Position numbers and translations under genes: made by a program. The notes beneath the pieces were generated by a model. That model was not told the DNA's origin. It searched no databases and saw only the letters and a program-made list of their open reading frames with translations. Shown here in pieces: positions 1 to 9,543 of a stretch of DNA of 64,000 bases. Position 1 is the first letter of the stretch, and each line of letters opens with the position of its first letter. This DNA comes from Bryopsis sp. KO-2023 (Eukaryota > Chlorophyta > Ulvophyceae > Bryopsidales > Bryopsidaceae): assembly GCA_030272585.1 (NCBI GenBank), contig BSYQ01000001.1:992001-1056000 (forward strand). The letters run 5' to 3'.

Positions 1-580
1 GAGGCTGCGATGCAGTGACTCCGAAACCAGAAACGAAGCAAAACCGCGATTTTCACCTTCCTGTGAACGCTTTGACACGTCAAACGTTCATCGTTTGCCA
101 CAAACTTTTGTGAACACATTCTTTAGATGTTCTGTGGCGAGCTCACAAAATTTCGTAGCAAGTGAACCAGTGAGTAAAGCACGATGTCGTCGTTCAGTAA
201 ATCGTGACGACTATAAAACCGAGGAAAGTCGACCTCTGAAACCGAAAATAGCGGCTCAACGCGCGAACTCCACCTCGACCTCACAAACGTCATGAACGCA
301 ACTCAAGAGACCTTTGCGCGCCAGTTCGCTCGGAGCGAAAGTGACCAAGCTGCCTAGAAAATGGGATTATGATACGGAATGCCAAGCGCATTACACGAGA
401 GGCCAGGTGGAATTTTCAGAGCAAAGTTTGGGGATACACTATACGAAGTCTATATTGTTGCTTTATAACAGTATCTTACAATTTTGAATCAATTTTAGTA
501 TGCAAATTGTAAAAGTCGTCGAAGTGAAAATCCAGTTTTTGCTTCGTTTCTGGTTTCGGAGTCACTGCATCGCAGCCTCT
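1..580. mobile_element. DNA-transposon-like element with long terminal inverted repeats
   Basis: Bases 1-43 reappear as an exact reverse complement at 538-580. The similarity continues inward, less perfectly, to about 63 bp (the motif GATTTTCACCTTC on the left against GATTTTCACTTCG when the right arm is inverted). The interior has no convincing coding frame. This layout is typical of a non-autonomous DNA transposon (MITE-like). The window begins inside or exactly at the left arm, so the true left end and the target duplication cannot be seen. The family is not assigned. Confidence 0.65.
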
Positions 581-583
581 ACA

Positions 584-658
584 CCAATGGATCTGAAATT
601 TTGTGGGCTTCATCTACGTGTATCAGAGATGCTGGCCACAAAATTTCACATCAATTGG
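584..658. repeat. Short inverted repeat (25-bp arms)
   Basis: Arms at 584-608 and 634-658 are reverse complements with about three mismatches and a 25-base loop; the shared core is TGAAATTTTGTGG. It abuts the right arm of the preceding element and may belong to that element's terminal structure, in which case the element's real end lies near 660. The rest of 660-1500 is non-coding as far as I can see. Confidence 0.55.
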
Positions 659-1509
659 ATGTCTCATTCGTGAACTGTAACCCCAAACATAAGTGGACAG
701 TTAAATTCGGACAGAGTAAGTATTTCGGATGAAAACAAGGAAATGGGTAAAAACTCGTTGATGCTACGATGAAGCATTACACACCAACAGATAGAAAAGC
801 AGTCCTTTGTGAAAGCAAAGTATGGTTTATCAGTGTTGGCATTTTGATTTCATAGGCTACCTGGCAGCCCCCCAATGAGCTCATGGATCGTTGATTCTTC
901 GCTTGGGCAACATATCCCACCAGCATTCATTACGGTTGTCACATCGCCACCCTCAGATCCACTCAAGTTTTCCTAAGAAATCAAGCCCCTGCATACTGAT
1001 CAACGACTCTAATTTGCAGGACACCGAAAAATAGGCGAGGCATGCAACAAGTTTCGATGCATTCACTCCTGGTTTCAAAAGTTACCATGATTTTTTGGAG
1101 CGAAAGTTTGTATTTTGGCTAAGGAAGGCACAGGTCAAAATAAAACATTTGAACCACAATGCACATTTGGTTCTCTCCATCATTCTATCAAAATTGGCTC
1201 CAAATCGGAGTCATTTGGTGGGTCAGTGAAATAGCAATCAAAGGATGGGAAATCCTACCTCATCAGCAAGAAGAGGCACCGTTTCGCTCAATTGATCCTT
1301 CCTGCACAATCCATTGAAAACAAATGATTTCGATTCCTTTTGCACAATGAATATCAACGAAAATCGACAACGCCGCACAGGTCGGTATTCACCTTCTTCG
1401 CTGCTTTCTCATGCCTTTCCTTTCGACAAAGCTCTCCTCAGTCCCAATCTGTGGAAGAAAATTGGAACCCTTGTAAGGAGGCTGTTCTTGTTATCCGACT
1501 GCTACCCCC

Positions 1510-2311
1510 TCACCGTGAATGCAAAAGCACCAGGTCGAAACCCACCTCATCTAAATCCTCATGACAAGGCGTCTCCTCATGACAAGGAGTTTCCTCAGGA
1601 TGCAATCCGGTGGACTCTTTCAGCGCGCAAACCTCACCATGATCTATCACAGCACCTGCAACGACACCCTTCAAGCATTGCATTTCGCAACAGAGTTCGG
1701 ACGTCTTCAGCTTGTGGTGCAATCTGCTGCCCACCAGGTAGTCGAAATGGTCGCCATGGCGTACCTGCATCCAACAAGGGTAAAAGGTCAAATCTCCTTT
1801 TCAGGTGGAAGATCGGCATCTGGGAAAGGAGAAGTCCAAAGAAACTGCTTGCCAACCCCCCCCCCCCCCTATGTCATGTGGATTCATAATTTTCCCACCG
1901 CAACAACTCAGGATTTGTCTTAAATCGACTTTCTCACAACTCATCGTGAAGTACTACCATTTCGTGGCCGCAACTGGGGCCGTGGACGTGGTTGTCGGGT
2001 ATTTCCACGAGCTTGCAGGGCAACTCCTTCACGTCCAAGTTGCAGGTTGTCAGCAGCACCTTCCCATCCTGGTCCTTACAGAGCAACTGGAGTCAAAACA
2101 AAACACGTGCTCATTCCACCGTAGAGTTTGGTAACCTGACCTATGTAAGCTTATTTCAAGGCGTACGTCCCCAAAAACCAACCTTTCTGTCGTGGAGCCA
2201 ACCCATGTGCTTTCCGTGCTTGATAATAGTGTGGTCACCGTCGGCGTCCACACAAGAACAAGCCAAAGGCACGTCATCTTTCACGACGACTTCGCACAAA
2301 ACGTCCCCCAT
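1510..2311 (-). CDS. Small His/Cys-rich protein with HGDHFDYL-type repeats, likely metal binding
   Basis: Three exons join in phase: 2311-2183, 2086-1958 and 1764-1510, giving 170 residues. Exon 1 starts at ATG 2311 and ends with the block DADGDHTIIKHGKHMGWLHD. Exon 2 ends in NHVHGPSCGHEM. Exon 3 opens with VRHGDHFDYLVGSRLHH, so the reconstructed join reads CGHEM-VRHGDHFDYL. The C-terminus carries a doubled EETPCH unit and several Cys-His pairs. Introns have GT/AG ends (donors GTTGGT and GTAGTA). Small proteins with CGH...HGDHxDYL...LHH blocks are known in bacteria and some eukaryotes; the dense His/Cys pattern suggests zinc or another divalent metal, which is inference. There is no signal peptide or membrane segment. 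Several plus-strand open frames here, up to 201 codons, are shadows. An earlier 5' exon is possible. Confidence 0.55.
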
Positions 2312-2682
2312 TTGCAGTGGAAGTGCTGCACTGGGGGTGGAAGGAAGGGAGGTAGGCTTCAATTCGGTCTACACGAAGTGTCAGACAACAAGAACGAGAG
2401 AACACCCTGTAGGTTGCTCTCAGAAAGGTTTCAAAGCCCTGAGCTCACTTGTCGTTGCTGCCTCAAGCAGATCAACTAACAGCCATGAAAATCGAGCGTA
2501 CGAGCGTGAAAACGCGATCTCACACTTTACTGGGGTGAGTACATCCTGCTGTTTGGCTGGCAGCCATCACCAAACCGGTGAGGTATCGTGGGTGTGAACG
2601 ACGGTGGCGACGTACGGCACGTCGCCATCGCGTCCCCTCGCCCACGGGAATCCGCCCACGTCAGCCCTCGGTCGCCAGGAAC

Positions 2683-3656
2683 CGTACGGCGTCGTGGCGA
2701 CCCGCGATCGCCATAGGCAGGCCACTTTAAATGAGGACAGTGTCCTCATTGTCCTCATTCTGGTATTTGAGGACAGATTGTGCGGCTTATTTGAGGACTG
2801 GGTGAGGACAGTGGGAGAAAATAGCACAAAAATGACAAAAAAAAACAAGATGCGTCTCTGGACGCAAGGCGACTAACCCCGCACATTTTCATAGCAGGGC
2901 GAAAGGAGAGGCTCTCAAAATGCCCGTCGTGCTGGCTGTAACGCTTGCTATCACGTGAAAACTCATCGCGATAATACCCAAGCAACCCAAAAGCGGCCTT
3001 GCACATAACAAGACGAGAAAAGCTCGAGGCAAACTACACAAGCAATTCGAGAAGAGCTCGACACGTCGCCTTGGGACACGCAACTATACTCCGTTGCACT
3101 CCCAAGGAGGTGACGTTTTTCCTTGACGATCGTCAGTCGACAAAGTATCCACTTAAATCCCAGCCTCAAAACAGACAACAAACAGCCAACTCCACCAGCA
3201 CCTAACATCAAGGTCGTTTTGGCGATCGTTGTTCCCTGACGTTCAATCCCGAACGTGAGGGACGTAGAAACTCAAATGAGTCGGACTCACTTGTTACAAC
3301 GCGCGATATGGACAGAAAACGCTGCTGGGACCATCGAAATCAAAGGTATAGTCGCGAAATCAGGCGAAACACCTTTCCTTTCCTTTCTGGTGCTCAGAGA
3401 TAGCAACGATCTGAGTGGGCAGGGTCGGTTTCCCGCAAAACGGCTGTGTTTGTCCGCGGTTGACTGGATTTAACTTTGTAAAATGAGGACAGGTTGAAGA
3501 CCTTAAATGAGGACAATGTCCTCACGTGTCCTCAAATAAAGTGGCCTGGCCATAGGTATGGTCAGTACTTAAGGAGGTCCTTAAGTACTGGGGAATCGCC
3601 TCACCCGCAGGTAAGCCGCTCGCCACGATCGCTGGCGTCGCTGACGACGCCGTACG
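2683..3656. repeat. Older GC-rich inverted repeat hosting the hAT insertion
   Basis: Bases 2683-2701 and 3637-3656 are near-perfect reverse complements of each other (CGTACGGCGTCGT(CA)GCGAC type). They lie outside the hAT-like element, so that element appears to have inserted into a palindromic or terminal-inverted-repeat sequence. The neighbouring bases at 2600-2680 and 3600-3680 are also rich in CG, CGTACG and GTCGCC words. The arm resembles the 72-bp tandem unit at 8988-9203, suggesting one dispersed repeat family. Confidence 0.5.
2718..3548. mobile_element. Non-autonomous hAT-type DNA transposon (831 bp)
   Basis: The ends are inverted: CAGGCCACTTTA at 2718-2729 and its reverse complement TAAAGTGGCCTG at 3537-3548. 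The 8-base word GCCATAGG flanks the element directly on both sides (2710-2717 and 3549-3556). An 8-bp target duplication with CAG-type inverted ends is the hAT superfamily signature. Several copies of TGAGGACA/TGTCCTCA lie just inside both ends, as expected for subterminal transposase-binding repeats. No transposase frame is present, so movement would need an enzyme supplied elsewhere. The intact duplication suggests a fairly recent insertion. Confidence 0.85.
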
Positions 3657-3689
3657 TACGACGCATTCCTGTGATCCGCGGCTTTCGGG

Positions 3690-4310
3690 GGCCGCGAGGA
3701 AAAGGGAGCTAGGTGTTGCGGAGCGCGGACGGGTGGAGGAGAACAGAAAACGGAGCCGCGGAAGGAGAGGAAAGAAAAAAGGGAGCCGAGGAAGGCAGGG
3801 AAAGGGCGACCAGAGGGAAGAAAAGCGAGCAGGAGCAGGAAAGGGGCGACCACAGGCAGAATAAAAAGCGACCAGCGGCGTGAAAGGCAGGAAAGGGGCG
3901 ATCAGAGGAAGAAAAACGAGGAAAGGGGCGAGCAGGAGTGAGCAGGAGCTAGGAGGAGCTAGGAGAATTTCGTCAGGAGGTGAGAAAGCTTACTACACAT
4001 GAGGGGGGTTCCAGGAAAAAAGAAGAAGACAGGTTCCAGAAAAAAAAGAGCTTGGATGGTCGGAAGGGGCAGCAGACTGGCCAGAGAATCGGGAAGCAAG
4101 ACAAGAGGAGGGATGGGACATGGGAAGCTGGCTGCCCATGGTGCAAGAAGGACAGGAGGGGCTTGGATTGCAAGAAGGACAGGAGGGGCTTGGATGGTCG
4201 GGAGGGGCAGCGAAATGGCCAGAAAATCAGGCAGCAAGACAAGAGGAGGGATGGGACTGAAAAGAGCTGCTGGCATCTGGGAAGACGCTCCTGGCATGCG
4301 GGGACCAGGT
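3690..4310. repeat. Purine-rich tract with internal duplications
   Basis: The top strand is strongly G/A-rich for about 600 bp, with recurrent GAAAGGGGCGA, GAGCAGGAG and GGAGCTAGGA words at 3700-3960. Further right, a unit of about 70 bp starting with CTTGGATGGTCGG occurs at about 4051-4117 and again at about 4188-4255, separated by two copies of CAAGAAGGACAGGAGGGGC. Open frames here on both strands are low-complexity Lys/Arg/Gly or Ser/Pro strings caused by base composition and are not called as genes. 4310-4870 is AT-rich with no gene seen. Confidence 0.6.
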
Positions 4311-4875
4311 GATTCGAAAAGACAATTATTCTTTATTTTTTGGATGAATAGGGGAAGAATCGTCGAATCATGGCTTTTGTATTGAAATTATTTTTTTACA
4401 CATGGCTGAAAGGCCGAGTGCAGCCCATCCGCGGATATGTGTTTACTCAGAAAACGCATATCAAGAAAAAAAAAGAAAGAAACCTCCGCATCATTACAAT
4501 GTCCATATCTAGCTCTCTACCCCAGGGCATTATAAATACATATATATAATATGTTTCTTGGAGTGGTTGCATGTGGAAAACAAAGATGAGGAGTTTTTGG
4601 ACGGCGTGGGGAGGGAGGGGGTTCTGGATTTGCTGTCTGACGATAGTTGCTGATTTAATTTATTACTAATTACTATTTTTTAATGTGTGATATGGAAAAG
4701 ATCTGCATGTCACCACCATCCTTTGCCCTTCTGGAGCAATTTCTGCTTCGCCGATGTGGTGTTACGGCTGCTGTTTCTTTCCTTTTGATTTCTTGATTTT
4801 TATTTTCTCATTTTGGTTTGTCTGTTCCTCCTTCTGTTTGCTTTTTTTTCCCCCCTCTTTCGATCCTGAAAACAG

Positions 4876-6693
4876 CTGTGAGGTTGGCAAGCGTCCAGTG
4901 CTTGGAACAGCTTCTGACATCCACCCCACAGAACGCCCTGGCTGGAAAGAATAGCGATGGATGCCCTGATCTTCACGTTTTTCAACTTGCTGCTGGAATC
5001 GAAGGAGGAGGTGTTGGTCAGGTGCGAGCGGGTCTGGGATTTGATCCTGGAAAAATGCTCCGACAAGGTACTGACGGCTGCGATGCAACCGCACGTGATC
5101 GGGGTGTTCTTCAAGCTGGCTTCCACTCATTCGGGCTGGGCGCTGGACGAAGCGTTGATGGGGGAAATGCGGTCGATCGTCATAGACCAAGGTGCTCTGG
5201 ATGCATCGGGGGACAACCGACCTAGAAAACGGCCGAGAGGGAATGATGATGTCGGCGTAGGGAGTGGGCGGGGAACCCCACTCGAATGCGACCGAGTGTG
5301 ACTCATGCACTGGGGCACCTGGGGGAAAGACTGGAGAGGTGCGGTGTCTCGATCACTAGAGAAGTCATGCAACATTTGTCCAATGCCAGTGCGACATCCA
5401 GATTGGCGGCTTGTTTGGTGGTGTGGTACTTGATCGGGGTCAAACAAGAGAGAGAGGGGGTGAGTTCCGATGAGCAGTCTTCGTGGGAAGTTTGCTGCCC
5501 ATGGTGCAAGAAGGACAGGAGGGGCCCCACTACCGATGCCAATGAGAATCTCACCGCCTTGCATAATCAATATGTAGAAAAGCTCGAACCCCTCCTACCA
5601 GCCACAGTGTTTTTGCATCGGCTGCAGAGATGATGTTTAGACTCTCAAAAAAATGGACTGCAGAAACATGATTTGTGGTGGTGGTTGGTCAACTGCAGGC
5701 TGGTGAATGCCCACAAGCGCTTGTTTGCATTGAGAGTTTGTGAGGCTGTCGGGATATGGGCTTGTGCCAGAATTCCAGCTGACGAATGCACCACAGATGA
5801 TGTGGTCCTGAAAGACATCATTGTGGACAAATTGTCTGACTGGGATGGTATTCGGTACGCCACGATTGTGCAGCACGCTCAGGTAGATTGCCCATTGCAT
5901 TGACTTGTTTTTCAGATTGAGTTTTCTGCTTTTAAAATCACAGAGGTTGAAATTCTGAGTGGGTTCTGATGGCATCAAGATTTAGCTCAAATCCCTCATC
6001 GTTTTCAGCAACAGGATGCTTATTTTGGTTTCATGTTGGATCGCCAAAGGCCCACCACCCACCAGCATAAAGAAAACAAGATTCAATGATATAGTGGTGG
6101 TTGTTCCCCCCACTTTTTGAACAGACAGGCACAAGGCCGAAAAGAGGTTGCTGCTCTGATGTTGGATTACGAAGCTTGTGCAGCGGACCAAGTGCCGTCA
6201 TTGGAGCCTTGGACAGGGCTGTCGAAAGCGGAGATACGGATCTGGTCTACCTGTCCATTTTCCACTTGTACAAGAAAGCCTCTCGCTCACAGCGTGTTCT
6301 TGAAGTATTGCAAGGCCCAGGTATTTGTTTCAGAAGGTTATAGAGCAGGTATCTTAAAACGGGCAACAGCGAAGGGACTGCAGAATTGAGGGAAAAGAAT
6401 TATGTGTTCCCCTCTTCTTTTCCTACTCCTTTTCAGATGCTCTGGTGTGGTCGATTATGAGGGAGCTGCCACGACGTCTGCATGTTTGTTAGCAGGATGT
6501 CCGATTTTTGTTGCACCCTTTTTTTGGGCCTTGCTGTGGAGAAGCATGGCACAAGGCGAGGGTGGGACCAGCACCGGTTGTCATTGACAACTTGACCTCG
6601 GATACTCTAACCATGCGTCTGCCTGAAACTGTCGAGCAAGTGGAAGAAGTTGCTGAAATAATCAAAGAAGGAGGCGAAGGAAGCCTTCCACAG
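4876..6693 (+). pseudogene. Partial, disrupted BTAF1/MOT1-like TBP-associated factor (HEAT-repeat part only)
   Basis: Successive segments resemble the N-terminal HEAT-repeat half of BTAF1/Mot1, the Snf2-family factor that removes TBP from DNA. AVRLASVQCLEQLL is followed by FTFFNLLLESKEEVL...RVWDLILEKCSDKVL (4960-5090), then SRLAACLVVWYLIGV (5395-5445) and VIDNLTSDTLTMRLPETVE near 6580-6640, ending at a CAG|GTGGGC donor at 6693. Two frame changes, near 4950 and 5240-5300, have no plausible intron. No start codon region and no Snf2 ATPase domain are present, and nothing homologous follows to 9.5 kb. A piece of the repeat at 4121-4162 lies inside the third segment. I read it as a gene fragment decaying in place; an assembly or sequencing error in a real gene is the alternative. 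Family assignment is from remembered pattern similarity. Confidence 0.45.
5484..5526 (+). repeat. Copy of the purine-rich repeat inside the MOT1-like segment
   Basis: This 43-bp stretch matches 4121-4162 at all but a few positions (TGGGAAG..TGCTGCCCATGG, then the AAGGACAGGAGGGGC run). It sits between two blocks that look like protein-coding MOT1 sequence and adds the out-of-place residues CCPWCKKDRRG. It is either a dispersed repeat that invaded the fragment or evidence that the tract at 4.05-4.26 kb grew from a local duplication. Confidence 0.6.
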
Positions 6694-8987
6694 GTGGGCT
6701 GCAGAGAGTCAGTGGCTGCATGCCTTTTCGTGTGGATTGTTCCTTGGTTTTGTTGAGGCAGGAAACTCAGACCACCCTGCGAAATCATGCTTGACGACAA
6801 CACATCACATGCGTGCATTCCACTGGCGGCCGCCAGCCGCGGCTGTCGGTCAATGACTGGGTTCAACTCCCAGTACTGCCATAACTCCAGATGTATGACT
6901 GTAACTTTTAAAAGTTATAAAACAATCATAACAGTTTGTATAGGAAAAGACGTGCCTATTTCATCCTGACTGCATGCTTGTTTTGTATATACTAAAGACC
7001 CTTGAAATGTGTTGGAAAAGTGTTGCAATGCGGCTGTATCACAAAGTGGATGGGTACAATTGATCCACAATGGCTCACAAACCCGAACGAATGCTCGTTG
7101 CGAATTCATCAGGCGTACCTACCCCCAGCCACTGACTCGCTGGGCTACCTTGGAACTGTTGAAATGAGGCAAAAGAAAAAGTGAACTGGGCAAGGGAAGT
7201 TTTGCCTCAAATCAATCGTCTTCTTGCATGCACAACATACAACCAAGAGACGGCAGAATCTGAGCCAAAATGTTTTTGCAAGACAGATTTCAGAAGTGTT
7301 GTAATAGCACTCCTATTACATGGACATGGCCATCCCTAGTCCAACCTGTCACCAGTTGTTTGTCCCATAGCTGTGGAAATCCTTATCTACTTATTTTATT
7401 TCGTTTCATTTCATTGCAGTTGTCCATCTTCTCAGGTGGCTCACCCCATTTCTGACAGGAAATACAAAAAATATATGTGAGCTATCGAGCCAGATTGTTT
7501 CCGTGAAATACAAATGTTCATTTAGATGGTCCATCAAGTTCCCGCCGTTCTTTCTCATCAACATGCGATTTGAGTCATTGAAAATCGCTGATTCAAACAA
7601 TAAGCCGGACAGGAGAGTCCCTCCCCATTTTTACTATTGTTGCCTTTTGAAAAACACAAACAGAACTCCCTTCTAGGAAGATACTTCGTACAAAGTCCTT
7701 CCCTTCTTTATGGTCCAAAATTCAGATCATTTCCATTCAATCTATCTGTCCTTTAATCTCATTCTGATTTCTAGTATACAACACTATTTAGGAATCTTGT
7801 TTTCAAGCTTTTGAATAAAAGCTGTGTTCCCTGCTTTTGTTCTTGTTTTCCACTCTTTCTTTCTGTAAGGCGTGGAGTGGTGCTTGTTGGCCGGTGAATT
7901 CATTAGATGTGAGGAAAAAAGGTAGATCCTGCAGGATTACACAGTAATCAAGGTTCTGCAGGACAGTTACTCAGATGAAATGATACTCGAGGTAGTGCCA
8001 GGGAGGACCAATGGCGGAAGATTCAGGCAGAACGAGGGTTCAGTAGATTTTTTGTGGTTTTTTTCCTCCCTCCCTACCATTCCAGTGTTGTTTGATGGTG
8101 CTTTGTATTTGTTTCTTTGTGAATGCCAGGTTTGAGGCTTGGGGCAGTTTTTGAAGTCTATCGACATATTCTTTTAGAGTTGTGGGTTTCTGGTTTCTTA
8201 AGTTGGGATCCTTCATTGGCTTGAAGGGTATTTTGGACTTCTCTGGAATTCTGGCCCAGTTTTAGAGCCAGCATTCACTAGATCGAAGGGTGAATGGACA
8301 CTTGTAAAAATCCTGGCTCAGGTTGGGAAAATCCTCTCTCTACTCCTCCGAACCCGGTAGGAGCGGCAGAGCAGCGACGAAGCGTAGGTCGCCTGGGTTC
8401 CGACAGGCCTTCGAGCCTACAGCTTCGCCATCCAAGACGATCCCCAGACCCCTCGAGCCCCTGGGATCCCACACACACAGCACCCCACACAGCAGAGGGG
8501 AAAAACCCTGGATCTCTTTTTTTTTCCGTTTCGTTGATCGCCGCGCCGTCGTCTCCGCCCCCGCCCCCCCCCCCGTGTGTGTGGAATCACAGAAGAAAAA
8601 AAAGTGAGCTGTTGAGACAGAGGGTTTCTGTCTTAAAACACTCCTGTTCTTTTGGCCGGTCCACGATTTTCTTCACCAATCAAAACAGGATTCGAACACG
8701 GTAGAAGAGCGCAGTTTGTCCGGTGAGCAACCAAAGAACCAAAGACGCTCCCCCAGAACCCGCCCCCCCTCGAAAGCCTCCGTTCCTCGACCGCTGAAAT
8801 CACCCCCCGACCCCCATTCCCTCCCTCCTTCCCCGGATCCGTCTCGCGACGAGCGATCGCAGGCGGCGAGGCGATCGAAAAGACGGCCCCGCGCTTCTCT
8901 CGGCGCCGGCGAGCTGGGGAGACGTCCCTCTCGCGGCTCTCGCGAGGGCGTGCAAGGAAAATCGTCGTCGACCGCGCTGACACCGAG
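6694..8987. other. Gene-free interval
   Basis: I see no gene with supportable splice structure or family similarity here. 6859-6873 contains a tRNA B-box-like word without a matching A box. 8500-8950 becomes C/G-rich with poly-C runs and precedes the 72-bp repeat array. The long minus-strand frames at 8633-9271 come from the 72-bp repeat, whose length is a multiple of three. Confidence 0.5.
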
Positions 8988-9203
8988 ATGAAAATCGCGT
9001 GTCCGACTGGCGACGTACGACAGCGTCGTCGGCGACGTCGTCGACGACGCAACACCGAGATGAAAATCGCGTGTCCGACTGGCGACGTACGACAGCGTCG
9101 TCGGCGACGTCGTCGACGACGCAACACCGAGATGAAAATCGCGTGTCCGACTGGCGACGTACGACAGCGTCGTCGGCGACGTCGTCGACGACGCAACACC
9201 GCA
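8988..9203. repeat. Three exact-length tandem copies of a 72-bp GC-rich unit
   Basis: The unit starts ATGAAAATCGCGTG and recurs at 8988, 9060 and 9132. Each copy contains GGCGACGTACGACAGCG followed by the self-complementary run GCGTCGTC/GACGACGC. The copies look identical by eye, which indicates recent amplification. Because 72 is divisible by three, all frames stay open and give Arg-rich or VVDDVADD-type repeats, which are not credible proteins. The array ends 340 bp upstream of the ER chaperone start codon. Its CGTACG/GTCGTC words recur in the inverted arms around the hAT element at 2.7 and 3.6 kb. Confidence 0.85.
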
Positions 9204-9418
9204 TGGTTCGTTGGCGTCGAAGCGACTTGCCCTTCCGAGTTCGGACAACTCAAATCTAACACTCCGCACATGCGTTATTCTTGCCAGGACTGTCTTGGCC
9301 TGACGACCGTTGCTCGCTTGTGTTTTCCTGATCCATAGCTCAAATGCTCCGAGCAGGCGAGCACTTTCTCCTTCTCCCAGTCGGGCGTGGAAACATTAGG
9401 CAGCATTCGTACATCGAG

Positions 9419-9437
9419 CACGTGATTTTGCCACGTC
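9419..9437. promoter_or_regulatory. Putative ER-stress/bZIP motifs upstream of the ER Hsp70 gene
   Basis: A palindromic G-box CACGTG at 9419-9424 is followed by CCACGTC at 9431-9437, about 110-125 bp before the chaperone start codon. CCACG is the conserved half of ER-stress response elements, and ACGT cores bind plant bZIP factors. A neighbouring ATTTTG partly resembles the other half of an ERSE-II site. The target gene's family is a known unfolded-protein-response target, so the placement makes sense; function is inferred. Confidence 0.4.
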
Positions 9438-9543
9438 GCACTTTCTCCCCAGAAACCCACAGGAAAATATATCTGTTGCGCATCACCAGCTCCTGGCAAT
9501 TCCACGAGGCCTTTTGGCGACTTTTCGACTCGATTGCCCAACG

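Noticed and set aside
1992-2597. 201-codon plus-strand frame
   Set aside because: It overlaps exons of the minus-strand His/Cys-rich gene in antisense, has no recognisable motif and no codon pattern of its own.
3980-4385. Overlapping Lys/Arg/Gly-rich frames of 110-128 codons
   Set aside because: Composition of the purine-rich duplicated tract gives open frames on both strands; no splice or motif support.
6859-6873. tRNA B-box-like word (GGGTTCAACTCCCAG)
   Set aside because: No A box at the right distance and no cloverleaf pairing around it.
8633-9271. Long minus-strand frames of 198-212 codons across the 72-bp repeat
   Set aside because: They exist because the unit length is a multiple of three. 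The products are Arg-rich or VVDDVADD repeats, and two overlapping frames are equally open.
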